Virus record (IMG/VR): IMGVR_UViG_3300032560_000087
Span: 1-30,418 of that record
DNA from: a virus
DNA length: 30,418 nt
Direction: 5' to 3' (one strand)
The notes under the pieces are model-generated. The model ran no database searches, had not been told where the DNA came from, and saw only the letters and a program-made list of their open reading frames with translations. Within the stretch, counting starts at the first letter, position 1. Each line of letters opens with the position of its first letter. The position numbers were made by a program, and so were the translations under genes. Shown here piece after piece: positions 12,268-19,180 of this stretch.

Positions 12268-13645
12268 TGATACGGAGGGCGATATCATCGCCTTCCCTTT
12301 CATCAAAGACGGGGAAATAGTCGGCCATAAATATCGCGGGCCGCATAAAACATTCTGGCAGCAAGCCAATGGTAGAAAGCAATTCTTCAATGTTGATGTT
12401 CTCCAAGACCCCAACCTCATCGACGGGACTAGTGCGCTTGTCATTGTGGAGGGAGAACTTGACGCATTGGCGGTGGCATCTGCGGGATACCCCTATGTGG
12501 TATCAGTTCCAGACGGTGCGCCGCCACCTAGGGATGGGAACGGAAATCTCATTGTCGTCCCAACCGGAACCGAAGATATCATACCAGATGCCGACGGAAA
12601 ATTTGGCTATGTCACGGCTGATTGGGAGTGCCTTGCTAAGGTCAGGCGTATCATTATAGCGGTCGATAATGACGAAGCTGGAAGGAGATTAGCGGATGAA
12701 CTCGTAAGGCGGCTGGATAGGGTTCGCTGTTCGTTTGTGACCTATCCCGAAACCTGCAAAGATTTAAACGAGGTTTTGGTATTGCATGGGTCGGAGGGTG
12801 TCAGAACCCTGATATTCAATGCAAAGCCATATCCGGTCGATGGTGTTTACAAACTATCGGACTTCCCGCCTGAGGAACCGATTAAAACCTACTCCACAGG
12901 CTGGGGACAGCTTGATGAGTATCTGAGGCCATATGCTGGCGCTTTCATGGTTGTAGGTGGCTTTCCGGGGCATGGTAAGTCTACGTGGACAATGCAATTC
13001 GCTACGAACATGGCTCGGTTGCATAATTGGAATATTGCGGTTGCATCGTTCGAAATGAAGGTTGTCCCGTATGTAACAGATACGATTATGTCCACGTTTC
13101 TGCAAAGTCCGATCAAATTTGCTGCTGAAATCAACCGAAAACGGGCGGTTAATTTCGTAGAAAACAAGTTTACGTTTCTCGCCCCTAACCGCTCGGATAA
13201 CGATACAGAGTACGATATCGATTGGCTTTTGGAGCGGATGCAGGTTGCGGTTATCCGAAACGGGGTTCGGATGGTCGTAATTGACCCGTTTAACGAAATA
13301 GAACACCGGAAGCGCGGCGATGAAACCATGACGGAGTATATCGGTCGGGCGATCCGGAAGCTGAAAGCGTTTGCAATGCAATATAACGTGCTCGTTTGTG
13401 TTGTCGTGCATCCAACGAAAGGTTCCAGTCAATTAGATAGCGCGGATTTGAGCCTATATAGCCTCGCTGACTCGTCCCACTGGGCGAATAAGGCGGATTT
13501 AGGCGTAATAATCGGTCGGGTCGGTGATCCTAAAATTGATTTGATAACGGGCGTTTATATTAAGAAAATCAGGTATCAGCCGGATGCTGGTGCGCTCGGA
13601 GAAGCGTTTCTAACCTTCGACAAATCGACTCGGTTGTTTTCGTAA
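12155..13645 (+). CDS. Toprim primase / DnaB-type replicative helicase (T7 gp4-like)
   Basis: 496 residues. The Toprim domain spans about 90-200, with catalytic E99 in VIVEGELDALA and the metal site D171-N-D173 in IIIAVDNDEAG. The RecA-like helicase begins about 245: Walker A GGFPGHGKST (268-277), Walker B VRMVVIDPFNE (371-381), H3-like VLVCVVVHPTKG near 412, and a basic hexamer-contact tail. The enzyme makes primers and unwinds DNA at the fork. Its zinc ribbon is on the preceding overlapping gene. ATG 12155 has GGAGGAGAG upstream. It ends the rightward early operon. Confidence 0.95.
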   Translation: MLSELHQKWLTKRGINTEIAIHMGIYSVKRGSDGQLISDTEGDIIAFPFIKDGEIVGHKYRGPHKTFWQQANGRKQFFNVDVLQDPNLIDGTSALVIVEGELDALAVASAGYPYVVSVPDGAPPPRDGNGNLIVVPTGTEDIIPDADGKFGYVTADWECLAKVRRIIIAVDNDEAGRRLADELVRRLDRVRCSFVTYPETCKDLNEVLVLHGSEGVRTLIFNAKPYPVDGVYKLSDFPPEEPIKTYSTGWGQLDEYLRPYAGAFMVVGGFPGHGKSTWTMQFATNMARLHNWNIAVASFEMKVVPYVTDTIMSTFLQSPIKFAAEINRKRAVNFVENKFTFLAPNRSDNDTEYDIDWLLERMQVAVIRNGVRMVVIDPFNEIEHRKRGDETMTEYIGRAIRKLKAFAMQYNVLVCVVVHPTKGSSQLDSADLSLYSLADSSHWANKADLGVIIGRVGDPKIDLITGVYIKKIRYQPDAGALGEAFLTFDKSTRLFS

Positions 13646-13709
13646 TCGTTTCGGGGTATAAGGTTAAACGCGCTCCCGTTTTTCCTCCCGAAATCGGTTG
13701 AGCCAAACT

Positions 13710-13754
13710 AGGCGGTTGGCTTTCCTCCCCCGTTGAGCCAGCCGCCTTTTTTTG
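13710..13754 (+). terminator. Strong intrinsic terminator after primase-helicase
   Basis: AGGCGGTTGGCT (13710-13721) pairs with AGCCAGCCGCCT (13736-13747), 11 of 12 pairs, followed by a run of T. It ends the rightward operon 65 bases after the helicase stop. The TTTCCTCCC…GTTGAGCCA part of the loop repeats imperfectly a stretch at 13679-13705. Confidence 0.85.
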
Positions 13755-13765
13755 TTTAACGCATT

Positions 13766-13803
13766 GAAAAACAACCGAAAACGAGGTATTCTCGCTCGGT
13801 TGT
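13766..13803 (-). terminator. Terminator for the minus-strand cluster 13835-15322
   Basis: ACAACCGA (13771-13778) and TCGGTTGT (13796-13803) form an 8-bp stem, with CGAG/CTCG pairing inside. Read on the minus strand it is followed by TTTTC. It faces the plus-strand terminator next to it, separating convergent operons. Confidence 0.65.
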
Positions 13804-13834
13804 TTCTCATTGTAAATATGACAAAAGGGGGCGG

Positions 13835-14095
13835 TTATTGAACCGTTCCACCGTTTCTTATTTCCTCCATCGCTTCGATTTGCGATAGGGTTTTAATCGC
13901 CCCCTCAAAGGTTCCTCGCAATAATTGGGGCGGTATTCCGCTTTCCATTGCGACTAGGACAATAGCCCCGACAAGGGACGGAAACGCGGTAGGGCCGCGC
14001 TCGCCCGCATAGTTTGCAATATTTAGGGCCGCATCCATCAAATCGTTGAATGGCGGTTGGTTGCCTTGGTGGTGCTTTTTCTTTTTCTTGCTCAT
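13835..14095 (-). CDS. Hypothetical protein
   Basis: 86 residues. A lysine-rich start (MSKKKKKHHQGNQPPFNDLM) leads to a helical domain (AALNIANYAGERGPTAFPSL, VGAIVLVAMESGIPPQLLRG) and an acidic end. The middle has a mildly hydrophobic run but no clear membrane segment. Its start overlaps the upstream stop (ATGA). Not recognised; the basic tail might bind nucleic acid. Confidence 0.6.
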   Translation of the reverse strand: MSKKKKKHHQGNQPPFNDLMDAALNIANYAGERGPTAFPSLVGAIVLVAMESGIPPQLLRGTFEGAIKTLSQIEAMEEIRNGGTVQ

Positions 14096-14313
14096 AGGTC
14101 GGCCGCCTTTTCCATTGGGTTATAAGGTTTAACCGCTCGGTTATATACCGACTCGGATTTAGTCCAAAGGACGCGTTCCCACGCGCCCCCGATTGGTAAG
14201 CGTAAATTGTCGCGTTCGATATCGTCGAACGTGTCGTAATCATGCTCGGTCCAGCCGGAACCGTTAGACCAACAAAGGTCGGGATCGGTTAAATTGTAAA
14301 TGATCCAAGCCAT
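14092..14313 (-). CDS. Hypothetical protein
   Basis: 73 residues, MAWIIYNLTDPDLCWSNGSG, WTEHDYDTFDDIERDNLRLP and GGAWERVLWTKSE. Rich in Trp, Asp and Tyr, acidic, with a beta-rich look. ATG 14313 follows AAGGGGAAAGTT. It is part of a four-gene minus operon headed by GP88. Not recognised. Confidence 0.6.
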   Translation of the reverse strand: MAWIIYNLTDPDLCWSNGSGWTEHDYDTFDDIERDNLRLPIGGAWERVLWTKSESVYNRAVKPYNPMEKAADL

Positions 14314-14325
14314 AACTTTCCCCTT

Positions 14326-14568
14326 TCACCCGCAATCTATGATTTTGTCGCCTTGCGTCAAAACGAACGCGAGAGGCTCATCCGCATTGAAGCACTTTGC
14401 TGCCGCGTTTATTAATTCCATAGCGTCATAAACGGCGGTTTGCCCTAATCCAAGGTGAGCTTCCCCGTAGGAAAGCTCAATAGATTGAACCGCATCCGCC
14501 TTTTTAGCCTCTTGATAGCTAAAATAGCGGCTCTGTTTGTAAAAATTTAATGTTACTGAAGCGGACAT
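14326..14568 (-). CDS. Hypothetical protein
   Basis: 80 residues from ATG 14568 with ribosome site AAGGGGAAAACC; the longer frame to 14664 overlaps the GP88 gene and is rejected. It reads MSASVTLNFYKQSRYFSYQE, YGEAHLGLGQTAVYDAMELI, DEPLAFVLTQGDKI, an alternating alpha/beta small domain. Not recognised. Confidence 0.6.
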   Translation of the reverse strand: MSASVTLNFYKQSRYFSYQEAKKADAVQSIELSYGEAHLGLGQTAVYDAMELINAAAKCFNADEPLAFVLTQGDKIIDCG

Positions 14569-14578
14569 GGTTTTCCCC

Positions 14579-15322
14579 TTATGCGTTGTGGGTTGAATAG
14601 TTACGGATGACGAAGCCGGATTCGTCGCGCTTTGCTCGGTTGCCTTTCGGCGATAATCCGACAATTACGCCCTTGGGATCAAGGAACCGCAAATCGTGTT
14701 TATCCCCGTCAATAACGGGATAACCTAAATAGGTTTCAGGCAAGCCGGAACCGAAAACAACCGCAACATTGAAACCACGCGCTAGCAATGCGCTGGCGTC
14801 TTTTTCGTTAGTTTCGGATAGGCTAAAGGTTAAATGGTAATTAGCGGGCAATGGCCGGTCAAACCGTTTAGGGTTTTTCGTATAATCCAGAAAAGGGGCT
14901 TCTGGAAACGCTTCCATAATATTTTTATAGATTAGCCCTTCCAGCGTGACGGGAATTCCCTCGTAAGCGATATCAGTTGAACCGTTTGGTCGAATGGCTG
15001 GCTTTAAACCATTTTTAGCTGCCTTTTTAATGGTTTTACGGATATGCAACGCAAATTCCGTCATATACTCGGCTCGGCTTTGCATAAAATAGCGCGCTTT
15101 GCGTTTCCGGCTATCCTTAACCTTTTGTGACATAGCGGCTTGTCCAGAATGGTCGCCTAAATATAGCGATATACAACCCGCGCTTGCATGAGGGCATAGG
15201 TTACCAACACCGCCTAACTTGTGCGGGGCCATGTAATTGATCCCGTTTAAGTAACCGTAGCCAGATGCCTTAATTGCTTTCGGGCTATCGGTCGATAGAA
15301 ACTTTTCGAATTGGATTTGCAT
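14579..15322 (-). CDS. GP88-family protein (PF17338-like)
   Basis: 247 residues from ATG 15322. It shows the family marks of 'gene product 88': SGYGYLNGINYMAPHKLGGV, the cysteine motif NLCPHASAGC, RKARYFMQSRAEY, the RPNGSTDIAYEG segment, FLDYTKNPKRF and LTFSLSE. Two cysteines in CPHASAGC and the surrounding pattern suggest a metal or Fe-S site, but no activity is established. It heads a minus operon diverging from the DUF932 gene, a pairing worth noting. The start follows ACGAGGG. Confidence 0.8.
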   Translation of the reverse strand: MQIQFEKFLSTDSPKAIKASGYGYLNGINYMAPHKLGGVGNLCPHASAGCISLYLGDHSGQAAMSQKVKDSRKRKARYFMQSRAEYMTEFALHIRKTIKKAAKNGLKPAIRPNGSTDIAYEGIPVTLEGLIYKNIMEAFPEAPFLDYTKNPKRFDRPLPANYHLTFSLSETNEKDASALLARGFNVAVVFGSGLPETYLGYPVIDGDKHDLRFLDPKGVIVGLSPKGNRAKRDESGFVIRNYSTHNA

Positions 15323-15342
15323 TTTCAACCCTCGTTGCAATA

Positions 15343-15366
15343 TGAACCGGAACCGGAACCGGAACC
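15343..15366. repeat. Four tandem copies of a 6-bp repeat before GP88 gene
   Basis: GAACCG is repeated four times without change, 20-45 bases upstream of the GP88 start and inside its predicted leader. It could be a regulatory protein site, a translation-tuning repeat, or a slippage-prone tract. Confidence 0.85.
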
Positions 15367-15375
15367 GTAAGAATA

Positions 15376-15404
15376 CTTTTATCGAATTAGGAATCGATTT
15401 GCAA
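15376..15404 (-). promoter_or_regulatory. Promoter for GP88 operon with GANTC in spacer
   Basis: Minus strand TTGCAA (15404-15399), 17-base spacer, TAAAAG (15381-15376). The spacer contains GATTC (15395-15391 on this strand), the CcrM methylation site read by GcrA. In the regulatory gaps I examined, this is the only GANTC inside a predicted promoter. Confidence 0.45.
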
Positions 15405-15470
15405 GCCCCTAAATATAAAAATAGCTACTTAGTGAAAGTTTAATCACGCTTCATATATAGGGCGGAAACA

Positions 15471-15534
15471 CAAGCGAAAACGGGCTAAAATATGAGGTAA
15501 AAAAAAGATTAGGTTGAATTCACTTTTTCGCTTG
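15471..15534. repeat. 10-bp inverted repeat in GP88-DUF932 intergenic region
   Basis: CAAGCGAAAA (15471-15480) is the exact reverse complement of TTTTCGCTTG (15525-15534). The right arm lies in the spacer of the predicted DUF932 promoter. The arms are 44 bases apart, suggesting an operator pair for looping rather than a hairpin. Confidence 0.6.
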
Positions 15535-15543
15535 CAATAAATA
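15514..15543 (+). promoter_or_regulatory. Possible promoter for DUF932 gene
   Basis: TTGAAT (15514-15519), 18-base spacer, TAAATA (15538-15543), followed by an AT-rich palindrome and a small leader hairpin TAGGC-AATGAA-GCCTA (about 15566-15581). The gene starts at 15605 after ACGGGGTGAC. Boxes are weak. Confidence 0.35.
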
Positions 15544-15604
15544 AAAAATTTATTTAATTTCAAATTAGGCAATGAAGCCTATCTTTTAACAACGGGGTGA
15601 CAAA

Positions 15605-16435
15605 ATGAATATGATCAATCAATCGGCTTTTAATCGCGCAATCAATCTTCCAATGGCGACTTTTGCGGAAGCGCCACATGTTTCTAGAACAGAACGTTTT
15701 ATTCATATCCCTACGCATGAAATAGTAGAACGTATGGAAAGCGCTGGATTCGTTCCGGTACGGGCAAGCGCCCGCAGCGTACGCAATCCCGATAAGCAAG
15801 GTTTCCAGAAACACGTGATCCGCTTTCGTCGTCATGATCAAACTGATTTGCGAGTATTAGGCGAGAACGTGCCTGAAATTGCTTTGTTAAACGCTCATGA
15901 CGGAACGAGTCCAGCAATTTTGTGGCCGGCCGTGTTTCGCCTTGTTTGTCTTAATGGAATGGTTGTCGCGGATAGTGATTTGGGAAAGATATCAATCGCG
16001 CATAGGGGAAATAATGTAGCGGATAAGATTATCGAAGGGAGCTACACGGTTATAGAACGGGCAGATCGGGCAATTGAGGCAATAGGCTCATGGTCGCAGA
16101 TCCAATTGACGGCTAGTCAGTCGCTGGATTTAGCGGATAGGGCGCTATCGCTTAAATATATCCCGAAGGAAGGGGAAAAGCGGGCGGATATCTGCCCTAT
16201 TGAGCCGGTAGCATTATTGCGCCCACGCCGTTACGCTGATACGGGCAACGATTTGTGGAAAGTATTTAACCGCGTGCAGGAAAACTTAATAAAAGGTGGT
16301 CAGTCCGGTTATATCCGCTCGGCTGAAAGGGGAATGTTAATCCGCTCAACGCGGGCGGTCCGATCAGCTGAAAAGGATATTACGCTTAACGCGGCGCTTT
16401 GGGGCTTGGCAAAAGAATATGCAGACGCGGCTTAA
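15605..16435 (+). CDS. DUF932 family phage/plasmid protein
   Basis: 276 residues with the DUF932 arrangement: an N-terminal YIPT-like IPTHEIVERMESAGFVPV, the HVIRFRR core, a central PEIALLNAHDGTSPAILWPA followed by FRLVCLNGMVVAD, and RAIEAIGSW. It ends with a helical region containing a W-VFNRVQENLIKGG motif. The family is common on phages and plasmids (LF_82-like), and its function is unproven. It stands as a single-gene unit with its own promoter region and terminator, divergent from GP88. Confidence 0.85.
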   Translation: MNMINQSAFNRAINLPMATFAEAPHVSRTERFIHIPTHEIVERMESAGFVPVRASARSVRNPDKQGFQKHVIRFRRHDQTDLRVLGENVPEIALLNAHDGTSPAILWPAVFRLVCLNGMVVADSDLGKISIAHRGNNVADKIIEGSYTVIERADRAIEAIGSWSQIQLTASQSLDLADRALSLKYIPKEGEKRADICPIEPVALLRPRRYADTGNDLWKVFNRVQENLIKGGQSGYIRSAERGMLIRSTRAVRSAEKDITLNAALWGLAKEYADAA

Positions 16436-16459
16436 GGCGGCTTCACAATAATATGATTT

Positions 16460-16484
16460 AAGGGGGTGAAAGCCCCCTTTTTTT
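16460..16484 (+). terminator. Intrinsic terminator after DUF932
   Basis: AAGGGGG pairs with CCCCCTT around a TGAAAG loop, followed by a run of T. Classic rho-independent form, 25 bases after the stop. Confidence 0.9.
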
Positions 16485-16485
16485 A

Positions 16486-16514
16486 TTGATTTGTTAAGGA
16501 TTAGGCTTTATAAA
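16486..16514 (+). promoter_or_regulatory. Promoter for 16562 gene
   Basis: TTGATT (16486-16491), 17-base spacer, TATAAA (16509-16514), immediately after the DUF932 terminator and about 48 bases before the next ATG. Confidence 0.55.
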
Positions 16515-16561
16515 ATAAGGGCGGGCGCAATTGTGCGAGCCGCTTTTCAACGGGGGTTGAT

Positions 16562-16843
16562 ATGACAATTGCTGAAATCATGACGGTTTTGACGGATGAA
16601 TTAAACGCAACTAAAGCCGCCAATGAAAAGCTAGCTGCTAGAATTGAAACGCTGGAAAGAATGGCGGATTATCGGGCGGGATATACGCAAAGCTTAAAAA
16701 GCCGCGCAGATGATACGGATGAAACCTTAGTTACAGTCGCTTGCAGATTGGCGGATTTAACAGAAAAGGTTAAGGGGCTTGAAGCCGAGTTATCAATTCA
16801 GGCTTACAGCAATCAATCGCTAGCGGAAGCCTTAGAAGGATAG
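16562..16843 (+). CDS. Coiled-coil hypothetical protein
   Basis: 93 residues, MTIAEIMTVLTDELNATKAA, NEKLAARIETLERMADYRAG and LADLTEKVKGLEAELSIQAY. Regular heptads over most of the length predict a coiled coil. ATG 16562 follows ACGGGGGTTGAT. It has its own promoter and lies next to the repeat-rich noncoding region. It could bind partners at the putative origin, but this is a guess. Confidence 0.65.
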   Translation: MTIAEIMTVLTDELNATKAANEKLAARIETLERMADYRAGYTQSLKSRADDTDETLVTVACRLADLTEKVKGLEAELSIQAYSNQSLAEALEG

Positions 16844-16933
16844 GATTAGAACGTTGGAAAGCGGCGGCTATTCAAAAGCCGCATAAAGGGGCCGCAATAG
16901 CCTAGCTATTACATATAAAGACAAGACAGAAAC

Positions 16934-16965
16934 AAAGGGGGGGGGCTTTCGGGCTTCCCCTTTTT
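16934..16965 (+). terminator. Probable terminator after 16562 gene
   Basis: AAGGGG (16935-16940) pairs with CCCCTT (16957-16962) around a G-rich loop with TTTCGGGC, followed by TTTTT. The G9 tract makes several registers possible. Confidence 0.55.
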
Positions 16966-16975
16966 CATTGCGCAA

Positions 16976-17046
16976 GAATGCCAGGCGGATGAATGCCAGG
17001 CGGATGATAGCGAGGCAATGCGGATTATGGGGAAATATGGGGAAAT
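16976..17046. repeat. Two tandem duplications (15 bp and 10 bp)
   Basis: GAATGCCAGGCGGAT occurs twice without gap (16976-17005) and ATGGGGAAAT occurs twice (17027-17046). They look like recent slippage or recombination products in the noncoding region. Confidence 0.9.
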
Positions 17047-17097
17047 ATACGGTTACAAGCCCCTCTTTTCTTCCAAGGGGGCGGGGGCGAGCGTAAA

Positions 17098-17236
17098 AAT
17101 ACAAACGTATCTCCGCGCCTAAAGATAAAAAATTATCCATAGCGCGAAGGATACAAACGTATCACTAGGGGCAGATACAAAAGTATCACTAGCTAATGGA
17201 TACAAACGTATCCTTAGGAATGGATACAAACGTATC
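17098..17236. repeat. Iteron array, GATAC-N4-GTATC
   Basis: Five copies of a dyad with arms GATAC and GTATC around AAAC: 17098-17111 (first base A), 17150-17163, 17174-17187 (AAAA core variant, GATACAAAAGTATC), 17199-17212 and 17223-17236. The last four are spaced 24, 25 and 24 bases. Most copies are followed by a CACTAGG or CCTTAGG block, so the full unit is a direct repeat of about 24 bases containing a palindrome. The first is 52 bases before the second. Confidence 0.9.
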
Positions 17237-17462
17237 ACTAGGCGCTGCCATGCTACGTAAGCATTGGGGATAGCAGGAGACATCGTATAGGGTGCTATGC
17301 GGCCACGGTAGGGGCATGGGGATGGTAGTGGGCAGGGGGGGGCCTAATAGGGCGCGGAAAGATAGGCTCGGAAGGAGAGACCCCCACCCCCCCCTTTTTT
17401 GCCTTCCCCCCATCCGGAAAGGGACCCCCCATACCCCCACACAAAATCAAAATTTGACTAAG

Positions 17463-17527
17463 AATAAAAACGTATCCATACCCCAACAAAAAAATAAACC
17501 CATGACTAAGAATACAAACGTACAATC
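17463..17527. repeat. Degenerate iteron copies
   Basis: AATAAAAACGTATC (17463-17476) and AATACAAACGTACA (17511-17524) keep one half of the iteron dyad, each preceded by GACTAAG. The second runs into GTACAATC (17520-17527), the half-site of the neighbouring inverted repeat. Confidence 0.65.
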
Positions 17528-17567
17528 ATCATCTACCCCACCCCCTTTTTGGGACCCCCCTATACCT

Positions 17568-17619
17568 AGGTACAATCCGGATGGCGGTGATTGTACCTAA
17601 CTGGAACTTTGGTACAATC
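17568..17619. repeat. GGTACAATC inverted repeat with extra half-site
   Basis: AGGTACAATC (17568-17577) and GATTGTACCT (17589-17598) form a perfect 10-bp inverted repeat with an 11-base spacer. A third half-site GGTACAATC lies at 17611-17619. Sites of this type are usual for a dimeric regulator. Confidence 0.85.
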
Positions 17620-17625
17620 GACAGC

Positions 17626-17656
17626 AAAAAGCCGCCAGAGTTTCCCCTGACGGCTT
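17626..17656 (-). terminator. Leftward terminator downstream of tRNA-Pro
   Basis: AAGCCG-C-CAG pairs with CTG-A-CGGCTT; on the minus strand the stem is followed by TTTTT. It would end transcription of the minus-strand tRNA and the genes behind it. Confidence 0.6.
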
Positions 17657-17809
17657 GATAGTCTCTCCGGACGTTTGGTACGGGCTATGAATTGCCTATG
17701 GGGCGTTTCATTGTCTTAAACCATGCCCCCGTACAGCATGGTAGCATTGTGTTTAACAAAACGGACAAGCCGCAAGCCAAGCCAGAACACAAACCAGTCA
17801 GGGCTAATA

Positions 17810-17886
<77 letters not shown>

Positions 17887-17895
17887 AATTACGTA

Positions 17896-18123
17896 TTACT
17901 GGGCGGCTGGCTCTTCCGCAGCGACTGGTGCTGGTGGGTTGAGCGTATTGTCGATCTTGGCGTTTAAAGCATCTACGTCGTCGTTGGAAGGGGAACCAGC
18001 GTATTTGGCTAGGTTGGTTTCCAATTCAGCGATCTTGGCCTCTGAGGCGGCTTTGAGGGCTTCGTAGTCGGCTTTGAGATTGAGGAGGGATTCTACTTTG
18101 TTGATGAGGTCGGAAAAGGACAT
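17896..18123 (-). CDS. Small coiled-coil hypothetical protein
   Basis: 75 residues from ATG 18123 (ribosome site CAGGAGCCTCCA): MSFSDLINKVESLLNLKADY, EALKAASEAKIAELETNLAK, then a Pro/Ala/Glu-rich tail ending PVAAEEPAAQ. Helical heptads and a disordered acidic tail. It lies directly upstream of the tRNA on the same strand and may share its transcript. Not recognised. Confidence 0.65.
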   Translation of the reverse strand: MSFSDLINKVESLLNLKADYEALKAASEAKIAELETNLAKYAGSPSNDDVDALNAKIDNTLNPPAPVAAEEPAAQ

Positions 18124-18176
18124 TGGAGGCTCCTGAGGGTTGCAACGTCCTATCATATCTGATTCAGGGTAATAAA

Positions 18177-18452
18177 TCACTCCCCCTCCTTCATAGCAGC
18201 AATACGAATTATCTCATGCTCTGTCTGAAGACGTGAATTAAGCAGCATAATGTCGTATCTTTGGCGGTCGTTTTCCTTCCGCAACCGTTCAATCTCGTCG
18301 GCGGCATCAACAATCGTTTTTGGCATAAGCCGTAACGCTTCCCGCAACTGTTCATTTTCCGCCCGCAGCTTTACAATCTCGTCAATCGTAACCTTATCCG
18401 CATGGCGGCTATTAGGAGGGTACGGTCCTAACCATCCCTTTTTATCTGTCAT
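18177..18452 (-). CDS. Coiled-coil protein with KEGE tail, paralogue of 10515
   Basis: 91 residues, MTDKKGWLGPYPPNSRHADK followed by two heptad regions (IDEIVKLRAENEQLREALRL and AADEIERLRKENDRQRYDIM, LLNSRLQTEHEIIR) and MKEGE. The C-terminal half nearly equals that of 10515-10745, while the N-terminal half is unrelated. The end still has the GAAGGAGGGGGAGTGA form of the coupler, but it is followed by TT instead of an ATG overlap, so coupling is lost here. Function unknown. Confidence 0.7.
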   Translation of the reverse strand: MTDKKGWLGPYPPNSRHADKVTIDEIVKLRAENEQLREALRLMPKTIVDAADEIERLRKENDRQRYDIMLLNSRLQTEHEIIRIAAMKEGE

Positions 18453-18664
18453 TTAGCGGCTTTCTTTTTTAATTCCGCATAATGAAAACAGGTTTCAGAA
18501 GGATCAACCTCCAATGCCCGGCGGATATGATAAATGTAATCCCCCGTAGAATTGTTGAAATGGTTGTGCAACCTGTCATTTAAAGGATTCATGCAGTTGC
18601 CCGTAACGTCCGGACCCGCCCAAGGACGGAACCATTTGCAATTATCGCAAACCTTATCCAGCAT
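18449..18664 (-). CDS. Small cysteine-rich protein
   Basis: 71 residues from ATG 18664, with AAGGA eight bases upstream. CDNCKWFRPW at the start, GNCMNPLND in the middle and ETCFHYAELKKKAAK at the end give four cysteines in a C-x2-C…C…C arrangement, as in small zinc-binding phage proteins. No named family. Its stop overlaps the next start (ATGA). Confidence 0.65.
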   Translation of the reverse strand: MLDKVCDNCKWFRPWAGPDVTGNCMNPLNDRLHNHFNNSTGDYIYHIRRALEVDPSETCFHYAELKKKAAK

Positions 18665-19148
18665 TGGCTTCATCCTTAAAAAACTTTTCCAAACACACTT
18701 CGTAATCAGCAATTAAGCGATTGTGTACTTTTTCCAAAGTTTCAAATTTCCGCCGCCATACTTCGCATTGGGTTTCTGCTTCACGCCTTTGATCTTTATG
18801 AAACTTGATGGAATCCTTGTATTCTTTGGGTTTTAATCTGGCGGTTAATTCTTCAACCTGATCTTTTAACGCTTCATTTTCAGCGTATAACTGCAAGCCC
18901 AAAGCCCCCGCTTGATCGCTTTCCCGAAGCCCCGCCAACCGCGTATGACGAAGTTTATGAACTTCCCGGCGCAGTTCAATAACTGCCCGTGCCAATGATA
19001 GGCGGCCAGATGCCCAATATAATGCCCGCCAAAGCCAGTTGTCTTCACCTTCGATCTTTATTGCAACAGACCAAGGATCATAGCCGTCTGAGTTGCCGTA
19101 ATTTCTCAAATCACTTAACCCGACAATTTTTGGATGTTCATCGCGCAT
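18654..19148 (-). CDS. Helical hypothetical protein
   Basis: 164 residues from ATG 19148 (AAAGG seven bases upstream); ATG 19163 would add five residues and is possible. An N-terminal region with EDNWLWRALYWASGRLSLAR is followed by long charged helices (VIELRREVHKLRHTRLAG, LYAENEALKDQVEELTARLK, KVHNRLIADYEVCLEKFFKD), a predicted coiled coil. It is the first gene leftward of the divergent promoter next to terminase. Not recognised. Confidence 0.65.
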   Translation of the reverse strand: MRDEHPKIVGLSDLRNYGNSDGYDPWSVAIKIEGEDNWLWRALYWASGRLSLARAVIELRREVHKLRHTRLAGLRESDQAGALGLQLYAENEALKDQVEELTARLKPKEYKDSIKFHKDQRREAETQCEVWRRKFETLEKVHNRLIADYEVCLEKFFKDEANAG

Positions 19149-19180
19149 GGATGTACCTTTCATAAGAGCGCCTCAGGTAC

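Larger units (their letters stand above)
16844..17809. other. 966-bp gene-free, repeat-rich region: candidate origin
   Basis: No frame here has both a ribosome site and protein-like sequence. The region holds the palindrome AATAG-CCTAG-CTATT (16896-16910), tandem duplications of 15 and 10 bp, an iteron array, long G and C tracts (about 17333-17400), an inverted repeat near 17.59 kb, a hairpin ACCATGC/GCATGGT (17720-17742) and a leftward terminator. Such a mix of iterons, AT-rich and slippage-prone sequence suits an origin of replication or a partition/regulatory centre. No replication gene sits beside it. Confidence 0.5.

Noticed and set aside
12854-13432. 192-codon antisense frame in the helicase gene
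   Set aside because: Shadow of the primase-helicase; no protein family features and no ribosome site.
17098-17236. CRISPR array
   Set aside because: Repeats are 14-base dyads with spacers of only about 10 bases that are themselves similar, so this is an iteron/operator array.
17189-17600. Several short frames with Gly/Pro-rich sequence in the G/C-tract region
   Set aside because: They come from homopolymer tracts and cross the iterons; no ribosome sites, no coupling, and no paralogues.
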